Assembly (NCBI GenBank): GCA_028583605.1
Contig: CM053336.1
Location: 23,731,004 to 23,795,003, forward strand
Source of the DNA: Dastarcus helophoroides
Lineage: Eukaryota > Arthropoda > Insecta > Coleoptera > Bothrideridae
Direction: 5' to 3'
Length of the DNA stretch: 64,000 nucleotides
Shown here: positions 1 to 11,201 of the stretch, piece after piece
How positions within the stretch are numbered: the first letter of the stretch is position 1
Layout of the letters: each line of letters opens with the position of its first letter
Notes under the pieces: generated by a model
Told to the model about the DNA's origin: nothing
The model's input: only the letters and a program-made list of their open reading frames with translations
The model's database searches: none
Made by a program: the position numbers and the translations under genes

Positions 1-950
1 TGAAAAAACACAAATTTTCTAAATTAAAGTCAGAATTTTAGAAAAAAATAAAAGCTGCAAGTTCCAGCTCAGAATTTAGAGAAAAATACAAAATTTTTGA
101 AAAAAGGCTTTCGAAATGTATTATACATATAAATATGGTAACGAAAATCCCCGAAATTTTAAATTTCAAAATCTAGAAGTTAAATCTGAATACAAGACTT
201 TTTTCTCTTTTAAAATCAAAATTTACTGGCATTTCAAAACTATTTTTTTAATCTCGTGACTGCAACATTTTTACAAGTAGATGCATCAGTTAAAAATTTG
301 ATAACTTAAATTTTAGTTTATTTTAAATTTTAACTTTTTTTCCCAACATTAAACTTAAGCTTTTTCAGGGGAAAAATTTGGGAACCCGAGCATAGATGAT
401 CACTGAAAATTCCGTCCCTCTTGATTAGCCGCCCTTTTGTAACGTACAACCAGCACACCTACACGCATCGGAGCACCAGACTCTTGCATTGTTAAAATTT
501 GGCCGATTCAACTATCATAGAAAATAAGGGGTGTTCCATTCAAAATAAGGGGTGTTCCATTCAAAATAAGCGAGTTTTGGCCATTATAATTTCTCCAAAA
601 GCAAATTAATGTTTTCGCGACATATTTTAAAAACCTAAATAAGGGATTTAATAAAGCAGCTATTTGTGAACAATTTCTTAAAATTATATCATTTGTCCAT
701 GATGTATGTCGTAGCCGTAATGGATTTTTTTATACTACGCACTAAATTGTCTTTTTTGCACAAACGTCGGAATAATAAAAAAAATGTTGGATCATCGAAA
801 AACCTTTTTAACATCTACCCTTAATTTTTGATAAAGAATCAAATCAAATTTGTATAATTGTAATTTATAGGGGAGCGCGAATTAGTGCTATTTTGTTAAT
901 AAAATTAAAAAAAAAGAAAAAGAAATAATTTAAAATAAAATAAAAATCGT
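1..950 (+). repeat. Direct-repeat copy 1 (5' region of a non-LTR element)
   Basis: This segment matches 2464-3409 in the same orientation almost base for base (offset 2463), including the non-AT-rich stretch around 369-590. Copy 1 differs by one extra 22-bp tandem unit (ggggtgttccattcaaaata type) near 530-570 and by an 8-9 bp deletion near 890, after which similarity falls sharply. It leads into a degraded endonuclease region, so it is probably the 5' part of a sibling copy of the retrotransposon at 3444. The left limit lies outside the window. Confidence 0.85.
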
Positions 951-1400
951 ACGTCGGAAAGTTTAGTATGAAAAGAATTTTTTTTATGTTTGATCAAAAA
1001 TTTGAATTTTAAAACTTAGTTTTGCAGGAAACTTGACTTTCTGGCTTAGTAAACATTTCGAAAGTATGTTTCATTTCTCCATACAATTTTGCAAAATGGC
1101 ACAAGAGGGGTTAGGAATAAAAGAAATATTACTAAAATAATCATTCACAAGGGCTGAACAGGTATGGGTACAGTGAGATTATAGGTAAAAATTATGCTTT
1201 TGGGCACATAAGGCTTCCTATAGAATTTAGAAGAATTCAAACTATATTTGAATTCTTAATCAGCTGTGTAGAATGTATGTAATGTCTGTAGGAGATGAAC
1301 ATAAATTTTTAGATGTGTGGAGTAATAAGCATTCTCGATTTAGTTGCAATTAAAGCAAAATGTGGATAACCTCTAGATTGTGAAAAAATGTTCAGTATTT
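951..1400 (+). pseudogene. Deletion-scarred non-LTR endonuclease fragment
   Basis: This is a relic of the endonuclease region that is intact at about 3440-3975. Matching islands include the start codon context (gtttagtatgaa), gcaggaaac-ttgacttt, atacaattttgcaa, gaacaggtatggg, aattatgcttttggg, aggcttcct and tgtggataacc. Between the islands the copy has lost many pieces of one to tens of bases, while substitutions are few, so no reading frame survives. It is cut off near 1400, before the reverse transcriptase. Confidence 0.8.
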
Positions 1401-1459
1401 TATCCAATGTGGAAAATAACCCTTGAGGTAGAATATATCAAAATTCAACATCAATTAAT

Positions 1460-2041
1460 ATTCCATAATACAATGCAAATGTAAAAGTAAATGTAAATGT
1501 AAATGCCCCCATAATAAAAAAAATCTGTTTCAATTTCAATGCATCGACAGACGTTTCACACTTCTGTCAAATTCACAATAATTACCACCAAAGTAGTTTA
1601 ACAAATTGCAATACTCATTCACCGAACTAGATATTCTATTAATAGGGCCATTCCGAACATACGATTTCAAGCTATGAAAGGTTGCTAGAACGCGATTCGA
1701 CCTCAATCCCCGTTGAGAAACACTGAGAGGAAAGAGCTCTAACAACTCCGGTGAATCAATCAGGCCGTTGATGATTTTGTACCAAAAACAAAGATCAGTC
1801 TGTGTTCTTCGATGTACAAGTCTGTTGAGGTTAAATCGCACATACACTTCATTCACGCAACTAGTTGAACATTCCGAGAACATAACGTACGCCAAATATT
1901 TACAAAATTTGTATTGCACTTTCTCGACCGCATTAATATGAACGTCGTAAAACGGGGACCAAATGACAGTACAATATTGTAAGATTGGTCTCACTAATGC
2001 TACAAAGAACTTAACTAATGTTTGCGGATTTCTAAAATTGT
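1460..2041 (-). pseudogene. 3' fragment of a second non-LTR retrotransposon, antisense
   Basis: An open frame of about 165 codons on the minus strand (2041 to 1536) reads RNPQTLVKFFVALVRPILQY, then CTVIWSP and YDVHINAVEKVQ. This is the conserved region downstream of the polymerase in Jockey/CR1-type reverse transcriptases (LVRPILEY-x-VWSP-x-IExVQ). The catalytic RT motifs are missing, so the copy is 5'-truncated, as is usual for non-LTR insertions. Past the stop codon a short 3' end runs into an (ATTTAC)n-like tail at about 1485-1508. The protein is not close to the element at 3872-6244, so this is a different family. Confidence 0.8.
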
Positions 2042-2064
2042 GAGTAAAAAAAAGGATCTAGGAT

Positions 2065-2740
2065 TTTCCAGTTTAATTTTAAAGTCTTTCAACAATTCAA
2101 ACAACGTGCATAAAAAAAAAGTTAAAGAGTAAACAGAAAAATCTCGAAATGTATATAAAGCTCTCGGCTCTATGTAAATATAAAAATTTGGAATTTTTTT
2201 TTTTAATTTTTACTCGAAAATCCAAAATGAAAGTCCAGATCTCCTAATTAAAGTGGAAATCTGAAAAAGAACAAACTGGAAACTTGAAAACAAGTTAAGA
2301 TTTCGTAAACAAAAGCGAAAATTGCCACTTGCATACAAAAAAAAAATTGTATAACTCTCGAATTTTAAAGTGAGTATTAAGAAAAATAAAAAAATCACAA
2401 AATTTTACATAAAAAGAAAAAAAATACAAAAAATTTAATTTTTAGAACAGTCTAAATTTCGAATGAAAAAACACAAATTTTCTAAATTAAAGTCAGAATT
2501 TTAGAAAAAAATAAAAGCTGCAAGTTCCAGCTCAGAATTTAGAGAAAAATACAAAATTTTTGAAAAAAGGCTTTCGAAATGTATTATACATATAAATATG
2601 GTAACGAAAATCCCCGAAATTTTAAATTTCAAAATCTAGAAGTTAAATCTGAATACAAGACTTTTTTCTCTTTTAAAATCAAAATTTACTGGCATTTCAA
2701 AACTATTTTTTTAATCTCGTGACTGCAACATTTTTACAAG
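2065..2740. repeat. Inverted-repeat arm, left (pairs with 7200-7900)
   Basis: The reverse complement of about 7200-7900 aligns along this stretch. Shared landmarks in order are ccagttt-attttaaa, ctc-cggct, aagtc-agat, aaagtggaaat, aaacaaaagc-gaaa, aagctgcaagttcca, tcgaaatgtat, aaaatcccc and aagttaaatc-gaata. Identity looks like roughly 70-80 percent. The non-LTR element at 3444-6244 lies between the two arms. The part from 2464 also belongs to the direct repeat with window position 1. Confidence 0.7.
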
Positions 2741-3409
2741 TAGATGCATCAGTTAAAAATTTGATAACTTAAATTTTAGTTTATTTTAAATTTTAACTTT
2801 TTTTCCCAACATTAAACTTAAGCTTTTTCAGGGGAAAAATTTGGGAACCCGAGCATAGATGATCACTGAAAATTCCGTCCCTCTTGATTAGCCGCCCTTT
2901 TGTAACGTACAACCAGCACACCTACACGCATCGGAGCACCAGACTCTTGCATTGTTAAAATTTGGCCGATTCAACTATCATAGAAAATAAGGGGTGTTCC
3001 ATTCAAAATAAGCGAGTTTTGGCCATTATAATTTCTCCAAAAGCAAATTAATGTTTTCGCGACATATTTTAAAAACCTAAATAAGGGATTTAATAAAGCA
3101 GCTATTTGTGAACAATTTCTTAAAATTATATCATTTGTCCATGATGTATGTCGTAGCCGTAATGGATTTTTTTATACTACGCACTAAATTGTCTTTTTTG
3201 CACAAACGTCGGAATAATAAAAAAAATGTTGGATCATCAAAAAACCTTTTTTAACATCTACCCTTAATTTTTGATACAAAATCAGATCAAATTTGTATAA
3301 TTGTAATTTATAGGGGAGCGCGAATTAGTGCTATCATAGTATTTTGTTATTAAAATTAAAAAAAAAAGAAAAAGAAATAATTTAAAAATAATAATAAAAA
3401 GAAGATTTT
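2464..3409 (+). repeat. Direct-repeat copy 2 (5' region of the intact non-LTR element)
   Basis: Near-identical to 1-950, with single-base differences and one 22-bp unit fewer. It ends about 35 bp before the endonuclease start codon of the element at 3444, so it is probably that element's 5' untranslated region or its immediate flank. Its first ~280 bp also align in inverted orientation with 7200-7500, so part of it is an older dispersed AT-rich repeat. Confidence 0.8.
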
Positions 3410-3443
3410 TTTTTACTTTGTACTGCTTCGTGGTAATATTAGT

Positions 3444-6244
3444 ATGAAGAAACTGTCATTTTCGTTTTTAAATGTTAGATCTCTTACAAACCATTTTGCA
3501 TCTTTTAAAACTTTGGTACTGCAGGAAAACTTTGACTTTGTAGGCATTAGTGAAACATGGTTAACGGAAAGTATTGTTGGGGATCGAATTTGCGTTGCCG
3601 GATACAATTTTGCAAGGAAAGATAGGGGCGACAGAGGAGGGGGTGTAGGATTTTATATAAAAAGTAAATATAGGTACTCAATAATTAATCTTCCATCAAC
3701 TGCGGCCCTAGAACAGGTATGGATAAAAGTTAGATTATCAGGTAAAAATTATGCTTTTGGGTCACTATATAGGCTTCCTAATAGTAATTTTGAAGAATTC
3801 AAACATATATTTTTGAAGATTCTCTATCTCAGCTCGTAGTAGAATGTGATGTAATTGTCTGTGGAGGAGATGTGAACATAAATTTTTTAGATTGTGATAA
3901 TAAGAGAGTAATAAGCTTCCTCGATTTAGTTGGCTTGTTTAATTTAAAGCAAATTGTGGATAACCCTACTAGAAATAGTGAAAATACTATGAGTCTACTA
4001 GATATAATTTTGATTCCCAATGATTGGAAAGGATACAGCTGCATTGTAAGAGAAATTTCACAAATTTCGGATCACTGTCTAATTAAATGTTTAATAAATT
4101 ATGAAAATGAAAAGATGCTAGATAATAATTTAGTAGTATGTAATTTGAAGAGAATAGATAAAAATTTACTGCAGGAGTTCCTGGCAGTGACACCGCTTAC
4201 GAATATGATCTATATTCAAGATATTAATGAGAAGGTTAGGTATTTTAATAATGTATTAATTAATATATTTGATGTATTAGCTCCTTTACATTCCATTAAA
4301 GGTAAAATAATCAAGCCTTCATGGCTGACAGATACCGTTATGCAGCTTATAAAACTAAAAGATGAGGCTTTTAAGAAAGTAAAAACCAATAAGTCAGAGA
4401 ACTCCTGGAATTATTATAAACAAGTTAGAAATCAGTATAATGTTGCAATTATTAATGAAAAAAGAAGTTATTTAGAGTTCTGTGTGCGTAACAATAAAGA
4501 TAAAAGTAAATTATTATGGAAAAAACTGAAAGAACTTAACATACATAACAGAAATATAAAACATCAACTTCCTTCTAATTTAGATATTCCCAATGATATA
4601 AATGACCATTTTCTTCAAATATCACGTACTGTAGCTCCGGCTGACAATAACCTGGTAATTTTTTATCAACAAAACCTAAAAATGAATTTTGACGAGTTTT
4701 TGGATTTTTCAACAGTAACTATAGCGGAGGTTAAAAAACATCTCTTGAATATAAAGACCTTAGCAACAGGCTCAGATATGATTAATTTAAAAATGGTTTT
4801 TCTCTGTTGCCCGATTATATTGCCATATCTTACAAATATCGTAAATTCTTGTTTATTAGATACCTTTCCCAATAATTGGAAAATTGCTCGTGTATTACCT
4901 CTACCTAAAAAACCCAATATATCGGAATACAACTATCTAAGACCTATATGTATATTGCCTTGTTTGTCAAAGGTACTCGAAAAAATCCTGTATGATCAAA
5001 TCAGAAGACATGTAGATAAATATCAATTGCTACTCTCTCGACAATCAGGATTTAGATTTATGCATAGTTGCGCGACAACTCTGTTAGATGTTACAGATGA
5101 TATACTTAGAGCAACAGACTCTGGTAAAACAACAGTTCTAATACTCCTCGACTATTCTAAAGCGTTCGACACCATAAGTCATGAACTAATAGCGGCTATT
5201 TTACACTATCTGGGATTCTCTTATAACGCCGTTAATCTTATGAAAAGTTATCTGCAAAATAGAGTACAATATGTTCAGACTAATAAAGGTACGTCCACGG
5301 CTGAAAGTGTACATTGTGGTGTTCCTCAGGGCTCAATTTTAGGGCCTCTGTTATTTAGCATGTATACAAACCGTTTATCAGGTTTAAAACATTGCAAAGT
5401 GCACTTTTATGCCGATGATACGCAAGTGTACTATTCTTTTAAACCAAATAATTTAATGATGGCAGAAAATTTTATTAATGAAGATTTGGACTATTTGACA
5501 TCGATATCAGCTAAACATAATCTAAAAATAAATCCCTCAAAGTCATCTCTAATGGTATTTGGAAAAAATAGGGAGGAAATTGAAAGAAAAATAAAAATAA
5601 AACTCAATGGCAACTTGGTGGAATGTACCAATAGCAAACGTAATTTAGGCGTAATTTTAGATACCGATTTACGCTTTAAAAATCACGTCCATAAATGCAT
5701 TAGTTCAGCATACGCCTCTTTGAAAATATTGTATCCGCAACGACATTTTTTGTCACAACAGGTAAAAAAGTTACTTGCTGATAGTTTGGTTTTAAGTCAT
5801 TTTAATTTTAGCGATGTGGTGTATGGTCCATGTCTTGATAAGGAATATGTTAATAAAATACAAAAAGTACAAAAATCCTGCCTAAGATTTATAAATGGCA
5901 TTAGAAAATATCAACCTGTTTCATTTAAATTAAAAGATGCAAATTGGCTAAATATGAAGCAAAGAAGCATGTTACACTCTCTGGTTTTATATCACAGTTT
6001 GCAAATTAATGACACACCTAGTTACCTAACTGCTAAAATCAAATACAGACCGGATGTGCATACATTGAATTTAAGATTTAAGGGTCAAATTTCACCACCT
6101 TCTTACAAAACTTCTCTCTTTCATAGATCGTTTACGTATAATATTTATATTTTATACAACACTGTACCATCCCGTCTAAAAAACTTAAATCTTAAATTAT
6201 TTAAAGTAGCAGTAAGAAAAATGTTTTTAGCTGAAAATGTTTAA
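3444..6244 (+). pseudogene. Non-LTR retrotransposon ORF2 (AP endonuclease + reverse transcriptase), one frameshift
   Basis: Two frames form one polyprotein. 3444-3839 encodes the N-terminal half of an AP-type endonuclease: a start like SFLNVRSL, then the ETWL and DRGGGVGFYIK motifs. From 3872 the second frame resumes with GGDVNINFLD just upstream, LLDIIL and the SDH motif that ends the domain. The frame break lies at the T-run 3810-3814 and fits one missing T. The reverse transcriptase follows with LDYSKAFDT (about residue 425 of the second frame), GVPQGSILGP and the catalytic YADDT (about residue 512), then a C-terminal region ending at 6244. No RNase H is visible. The element nicks target DNA and copies its RNA in place. 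The motifs and the (ATT)n tail suggest the CR1/L2/Jockey-like group; the exact clade needs a tree. Apart from the frameshift the copy is intact, hence young. Confidence 0.9.
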
Positions 6245-6543
6245 AATCCTGGCGTTGTAAATACCTGTATTTCATTTCTTCCTGTCCTTAATTTTTTAAT
6301 TTTATTTATAGTTAAATAATTAATCTAAGAATACCACGACAGTATACAGTATTATTAGTAATTATGATTATCATTTTTTTTCTTTTCTTTCTTTTGGGGG
6401 CTGAACTAGATCACATATTGTGTTTTCAGTTCCTTTTGCATATTTTAATTATAACCAATGATTAGTATATAAATAATTGTTTAGCATTTAATTTCTGTAG
6501 TTTTTGTGTTTTGTAGCCTCTTTATACTAAGAATATGCAATAA

Positions 6544-6587
<44 letters not shown>
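6245..6587 (+). mobile_element. 3' UTR and (ATT)n tail of the non-LTR element
   Basis: About 300 bp of AT-rich untranslated sequence follows the RT stop codon and ends with an aataaattattatt transition into an uninterrupted (ATT)n run at about 6541-6587. A 3' microsatellite tail in place of poly(A) is typical of several CR1-related non-LTR clades and marks the 3' boundary of the insertion. Confidence 0.75.
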
Positions 6588-6882
6588 ATACAGGTTGTAA
6601 TTTTAAAAAATGAAGTTGGGATCTATACAGGGAAAATTAAACACCCTGCATATTCTTCCATATTTTAATTTTGTAGAGCTTTAGAAAAAGAGGAGGAATT
6701 GCTTCTTAAAATTTTTCCATAACTTCAGTCACTATTAAGATATCTTAATATTCCGCAGTAGGTGGACACCCAGTGTATGACTTAAAAAAGAATCCGCATA
6801 CACGTATATCTTAATCCCATAGCTTAATACTTATTACCTGAATATGGATACTAAAACCGAAATTAAGTCATAAAGAGAAAAT

Positions 6883-7050
6883 ATACAGGGCGAGTTAGAA
6901 AGAATGGGCCAACGCTAAACTGAAGATATTGGACATCAAAATTTTACGATTAAGCTTGTAAACCAGCGACATTGGTATAGCTCAATCGCAATATTTTCGT
7001 GTCTAATATTTCCAGTTTAGCGTTGGCCCATTCTTTCTGGCACCCTGTAT
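6883..7050. mobile_element. Palindromic MITE with ATACAGGG termini
   Basis: The element begins atacagggcgag and ends caccctgtat. Inside, AGAAAGAATGGGCCAACGC and CTAAACTG at the left recur in inverted form at the right (cagtttagcgttggcccatt), so it can fold into a long hairpin. It is flanked by TA on both sides. A half copy lies at 27214-27321. Non-coding; the mobilising transposase is not in the window, though the ATACAGGGTG end and TA target suggest Tc1/mariner-like enzymes. Confidence 0.8.
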
Positions 7051-7199
7051 ATTATTATATCAATGTAAAATTAGAGATTAAAACATAATAAACGATGGCT
7101 AGAAAATACGTAATATTAATAAAAATGTTAAATATTTTCAGCTGAAATATCAAGTAAATAAAGAAGTAAAAATTACAAGCCTTGAATTTAATTTCTAAT

Positions 7200-7900
7200 C
7201 TCCTTTTTATTTCTAATTCTAAAAACGTTGAAGTCTCAAGATTTAAAAATAGTTTTTAGATGTCAGCAGATTTCAATTTTAGAAGGGAAAAAAGTTGAGT
7301 ATTCGGATTTAACTTCTAAGGAAACTCAAAATTTTGGGGATTTTTGTTGCCAATTTACATTTATGATACATTTCGAAGTTTTTTTTCAAAAATTTGATGT
7401 TTTTCCTGAATTCTCAGTTGGAACTTGCAGCTTTTTTTATCTAAAATTTTGACTTTAATTTAGAAATTTTGAGTTTTTTCATGCGAAATTTCGACCAAAA
7501 ATTTAATTTTTTTTAGTTTTTTTTTTACTTTAAAATGTTGAATCTTGTTTAATATTATTAATAACTCACTGTTAAAGTTAAATGAGAAATTTGAATACAA
7601 ATTCAATTTTTTTCTGAAAATGATCATTATTTTAGTAATAACGATTGGCCATTTCTGCTTTTGTTTTCAAAATCTTAAATTTTTCTCAAAGTTTCAGATG
7701 TAAACTTACAATTTCCACTTTAATCACGAAATCTAGACTTCATACACATTTTGCATTTCCGAGCGAAATTTTGAGAAAAAAGTCACAATTTCGATATTTA
7801 AAGCCGCGAGTTTTACAAAATTTTGAGTTTTTTCTCTTTATCGTTCAATTCGTGTATATTATTTGAAATGTTTAAAAATTTTAAAATGAAACTGGTGAAT
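7200..7900. repeat. Inverted-repeat arm, right (pairs with 2065-2740)
   Basis: Reverse-complement partner of 2065-2740. Pieces of the same AT-rich family also recur at 20880-21010 (for example the ttaatcacga-atc and aaatttcg-tatttaa words). No coding content is credible; short open frames here are by-products of AT-rich sequence. Confidence 0.65.
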
Positions 7901-8009
7901 TATAAATTCCTTTTTTAATCGCGATTCAAAATTTCTTGCCTAAAATTTCGAAAAAAAAAAGAAGATTGAGGCTTTTTAATCTTGCAGTGAAGTGCAGTTG
8001 TATTAGTAA

Positions 8010-8331
8010 TTGTGTAGTATAAGGAACTCTGGAAATATTTGTTAGAGGGAAGCGGCTGCGAGAATGAATCATACGGCAGATGAGCGTTCTAGATTTTTCC
8101 GCGAGCGCGATATGTATGGAGATTCGTTCTAGAAACTGGAACGGTATAAATACGCGGTCATCTTTCCCTCAAGTCAGTTAGTTAGTTACTCAGTCAGTCA
8201 GTTAGTCAGATAGTTAAATAGTCAGATAGTTAAGTGAATCATAATTGTGGTGTTCTGAAATACTGAAATAAGTTTGAAATAAAGTGTTTACAATTCACGA
8301 AGTTTTAATTATCGAACCAATAACACGCAAC
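8010..8331 (+). promoter_or_regulatory. LTR-like segment with TATA box, start site and polyA signal
   Basis: A compact RNA polymerase II cassette: TTCTAGAA at 8127-8134 (heat-shock-element-like dyad), TATAAATA at 8144-8151, a TCAGTT start-site motif about 30 bp downstream in a run of cagt/tagt repeats, and AATAAA at 8278-8283. A TATA box, initiator and polyA signal within about 150 bp, and possible TG...CA ends (tgtagtataagg to acgcaaca), resemble a solo LTR. No matching second copy or clear target duplication was found, so a host promoter is not excluded. Confidence 0.5.
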
Positions 8332-8462
8332 AATATATATTTTTTTAATCTGGAAAATGGTCTGCCAGATGGCAGATTTTAAAATGGCCCTTTTTTGTTT
8401 TTCTGTTAATGTTTTTGAAGTATGATTTTTGAAAATTTAAAAAGAAAAATTCAATACATATT

Positions 8463-8712
8463 TGTTAGCGTAGAGGAATAAATCGGGAGTATTTTTCCCC
8501 AAATAAATGACATTATTAAACTAAATAAGCCTATTAATCTCTCATTACAAAATATTGACTGAGGCTTGTCGATTCGTGCTTATTCATGGTGTTTCTCTCG
8601 ACGACTTCTTGCGCACTGCATTCCTGCTTCCTTCCTCGGCTCCCCCTTCTGACATAGATAAGTTATCACCACATGAGGACTATACAGGCGGTCCTAGAGG
8701 ATAACGCTAACA
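8463..8712. repeat. LTR, left copy
   Basis: Begins tgttagcgtagagg and ends cgctaaca, so the terminal 8 bp form a perfect inverted repeat. Same length (250 bp) as the partner at 10952-11201. Confidence 0.85.
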
Positions 8713-8878
8713 GGGCCATCCTATAAAGAACGTCCTCGCACGTTAGGTTCATTTTTTTCTGGAACTACAAAATTCAGAGGCACTATTTATCTCTTGACAA
8801 TTATATGATAATCAGGATTAAATAGAATGATTTTTTTATTTTGTGTGTCTATGTGTTTTTATTGTTGTTGTTTTGTTC

Positions 8879-9018
8879 GAGTGGGAACGCCACTCCTTTA
8901 GTGTGGTGGGATCGCTACCAGCCGTAATTCAGGTGTTAGTGTTTCATGGAGTGGGATCGCCACTCCTTTATCATAGTGGGATCGCCATTGGCCGTCTTTC
9001 TGGTGTTAGTGTTGTGTA
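8879..9018. repeat. Two 70-bp tandem units
   Basis: 8879-8948 and 8949-9018 align as a tandem duplication. Each carries gtggga(a/t)cgccactcct twice in variant form and ends with a ggtgttagtgtt word. The palindromic gtgggatcgccact core makes the block GC-richer than its surroundings. It lies inside the LTR element and codes for nothing recognisable. Confidence 0.75.
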
Positions 9019-10323
9019 ACATTGTAAAAAAATAGAGAAAAAATAATTAATTCTCTTGTTTTTTGGCCTTTTCAATACTTATTATGAATCAAGCAATGCA
9101 TTGTGCTAGAAATATAATTTTTACTTTCATTTGTGTATTATCCTGTAATGGACCAGAGTTTTAATTGATTGCTGAGCATCTGTTCCTGTTTTGAAAGTAT
9201 GGATTATTCGTAGGGCAATAAATTACGAAGAGTATACGGCGTAGACTAAAAATTCCTGGTTCAGGTATACGGTCCTTGATATTTGACTTTCAACTTCCCT
9301 TCGCTAGTCAGCAGAGAACCTGCGACTGCAAGAAGGTTTCCTATTTTAAATAAACCCCATGCGATAACTTATAGCGGTGAAATTTTGATCTGGTTCATGA
9401 GAGCTAGTTGTGATTTTTATCCGGGCTTCGACAACGGCCTTGTCAGAGCCATTACAGTTGTCATCTTGTGGTGTATTGCTCGAATTTAAATTGTCTTCTG
9501 TTTGCAAGCAACATAAATAGTCTGTTTATATTATTTTTCTAATTTTAATATTGCTCACGATGCATTTCAGTCGCAATATGACGAAATTAATTTTTTTTTT
9601 GTCATCGCTCGTCCATTCCTGACATTTCCATCAGATTTGCAAGTATTTTTATCGGAATTGCTAGTAGAGTTTAGTAAGTAAATCTGTTACAATGGATAGA
9701 TAACTGGCATCTTCTATGTGACCTTTTCATTTAGGCTGCTTTGTTCCAGAAAAGTCTGATAATGTTTCAGTTTCGACTGGATTTTATATCAGTTTCCAAG
9801 CAAACATTGAACAACGGCCGAGCATTGGCCAGTATTGGCCGAATGCAGGATTGCCAGTACTAGAAAACCTGTAATAGTTCATTACTGATTAAACGCAGGA
9901 TTTCCAGTACCGGCAAAAGCTGGCGAACCTGAAATGGATCGCGCTTATTCAGCAGCAGAATATAACAGTACTGGCGCCGATGCTCATAATTTAATGCCAT
10001 GAATCTTATTACCAATAATTGTTCTTCAGGCGGTATTTAATCGGCGCCAAAAACCTGCATCGACACAGCGTTGATTAAAAAGTGCTCAGACGTCACTGAC
10101 TTTCTAGGGCAGATTGAGTACTGGTAGCTAGTATTTGTTCAGCGCTGTCAAAACTGCGCTGAATTGGTATTGGCCTGATTCTCTTTTGTGCGCTGAGCCT
10201 GAGCAGGTTGCCAGAGCTGAGCCAGTACCGCTGTGACGTTAGACAGTGAAGGGTCAGTGCTGGACCATTGCAGAAAAGTTTGATGGGTTAGCATCTCCAT
10301 ATTCCATTAAAGTGTCTTTTGAG

Positions 10324-10693
10324 TTAATAAACCATAAACTCGCGTCTGTGCGTAGTAGATACCAGATGTGTCTTGTTTGAGGAAAACCACTTCAAAGTCC
10401 CGAAGAAATGAAACTCAATTGTGCACGGCAGGCTTCCAGTGTTTATAAAATCGCGCGCCGCTCGCCCTCGAAGGACGCCTCCCGAAACACGATCAGGTAT
10501 CGGAGATCCCAGGCTCCATCTGTATTCTGGTGACCTCATCCATCCTTTCAAACGTCGAAAAGGGTGTGTTGTCAGGATCGAGTCGAATAAACGCTGAAGC
10601 AGCGTTGGTGACATCAGATACAGTTGCGTTATTACAGTGCGCACTCGTTTGAACTGACTGTCTTGAAGCTTGAGACGTTTGGGAGGTGGTCAT
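10324..10693 (-). pseudogene. Gag-like remnant of the LTR element
   Basis: Two overlapping minus-strand frames (start ATG at 10693, then a shift to a frame ending at 10324) lie about 260 bp inside the LTR element, where gag would begin. The first begins MTTSQTSQASRQS, a polar, Ser/Thr-rich N-terminus, and reads on to about 10493. The second shares the same DNA and runs to 10324. Neither shows a zinc knuckle or a convincing capsid motif. The gag label therefore rests on position and composition, not on a recognised domain. Confidence 0.35.
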
Positions 10694-10951
10694 TGCTGAT
10701 TAAAATTTGATTATTTGAAGACTTTGGTTGCTCTCTTGATGAAATTTCTACATCATCCAGCTTTGGTGGTGATGGAAAGTTAATTCTCACAATCACTGGT
10801 CACTATTTCCGATTCATGTACCGTGTACCCTGAGGCGTTCTTTTTCGATTTTCGTCCTTTGTTTTACTCGAACTAAATCCACTAAAAATCACTTTTAAAT
10901 TTTAGGTGTCCGTCTTCCTTTATCCTGACCAAGGAGTTATTCCGCTTCTGA

Positions 10952-11201
10952 TGTTAGAGTAGAAGAGTAAATGGGAAATATTTTTCCCCAAATAAAAGAT
11001 ACTATTAAACTAAATCGGACTATTAATCTCTCATTACAAAAGATTTACTGAGGCTTATCGATTCGGGCTCATTCACGGTGCTTCTCTCAAAGGTTTCTTA
11101 CGCACTGCATTCCTGCCTTCTTCCTCGGCTCACCCTTCTGACATAGCCAAGTTACCATCACATGACGACTTTACAGGGGGTCTTAGAGGATACCGCTAAC
11201 A
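10952..11201. repeat. LTR, right copy
   Basis: Partner of 8463-8712. Begins tgttagagtagaag and ends ccgctaaca, followed by TATT matching the base pairs before the left LTR. The many substitutions between the copies show age. Confidence 0.85.

Larger units (their letters stand above)
8463..11201 (-). mobile_element. Degenerate LTR retrotransposon, probably Ty3/gypsy-like
   Basis: Two 250-bp direct repeats (8463-8712 and 10952-11201) start with TGTTAG and end with CTAACA, flanked by a 4-bp TATT duplication. Together these are the hallmarks of an LTR element. Orientation is probably minus: next to the right-hand LTR the minus strand reads tcagaagcggaataactcc, in the usual place and style of a primer-binding site, and the only gag-like frames start there. 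The 2.2-kb interior lacks recognisable protease, RT or integrase, so it is non-autonomous or heavily deleted. The LTRs are visibly diverged from each other, so the insertion is old. Confidence 0.85.

Noticed and set aside
8879..9018. CRISPR-like repeat or zinc-finger array
   Set aside because: Only two adjacent units without spacers, in a eukaryotic LTR element, with no open frame across them.
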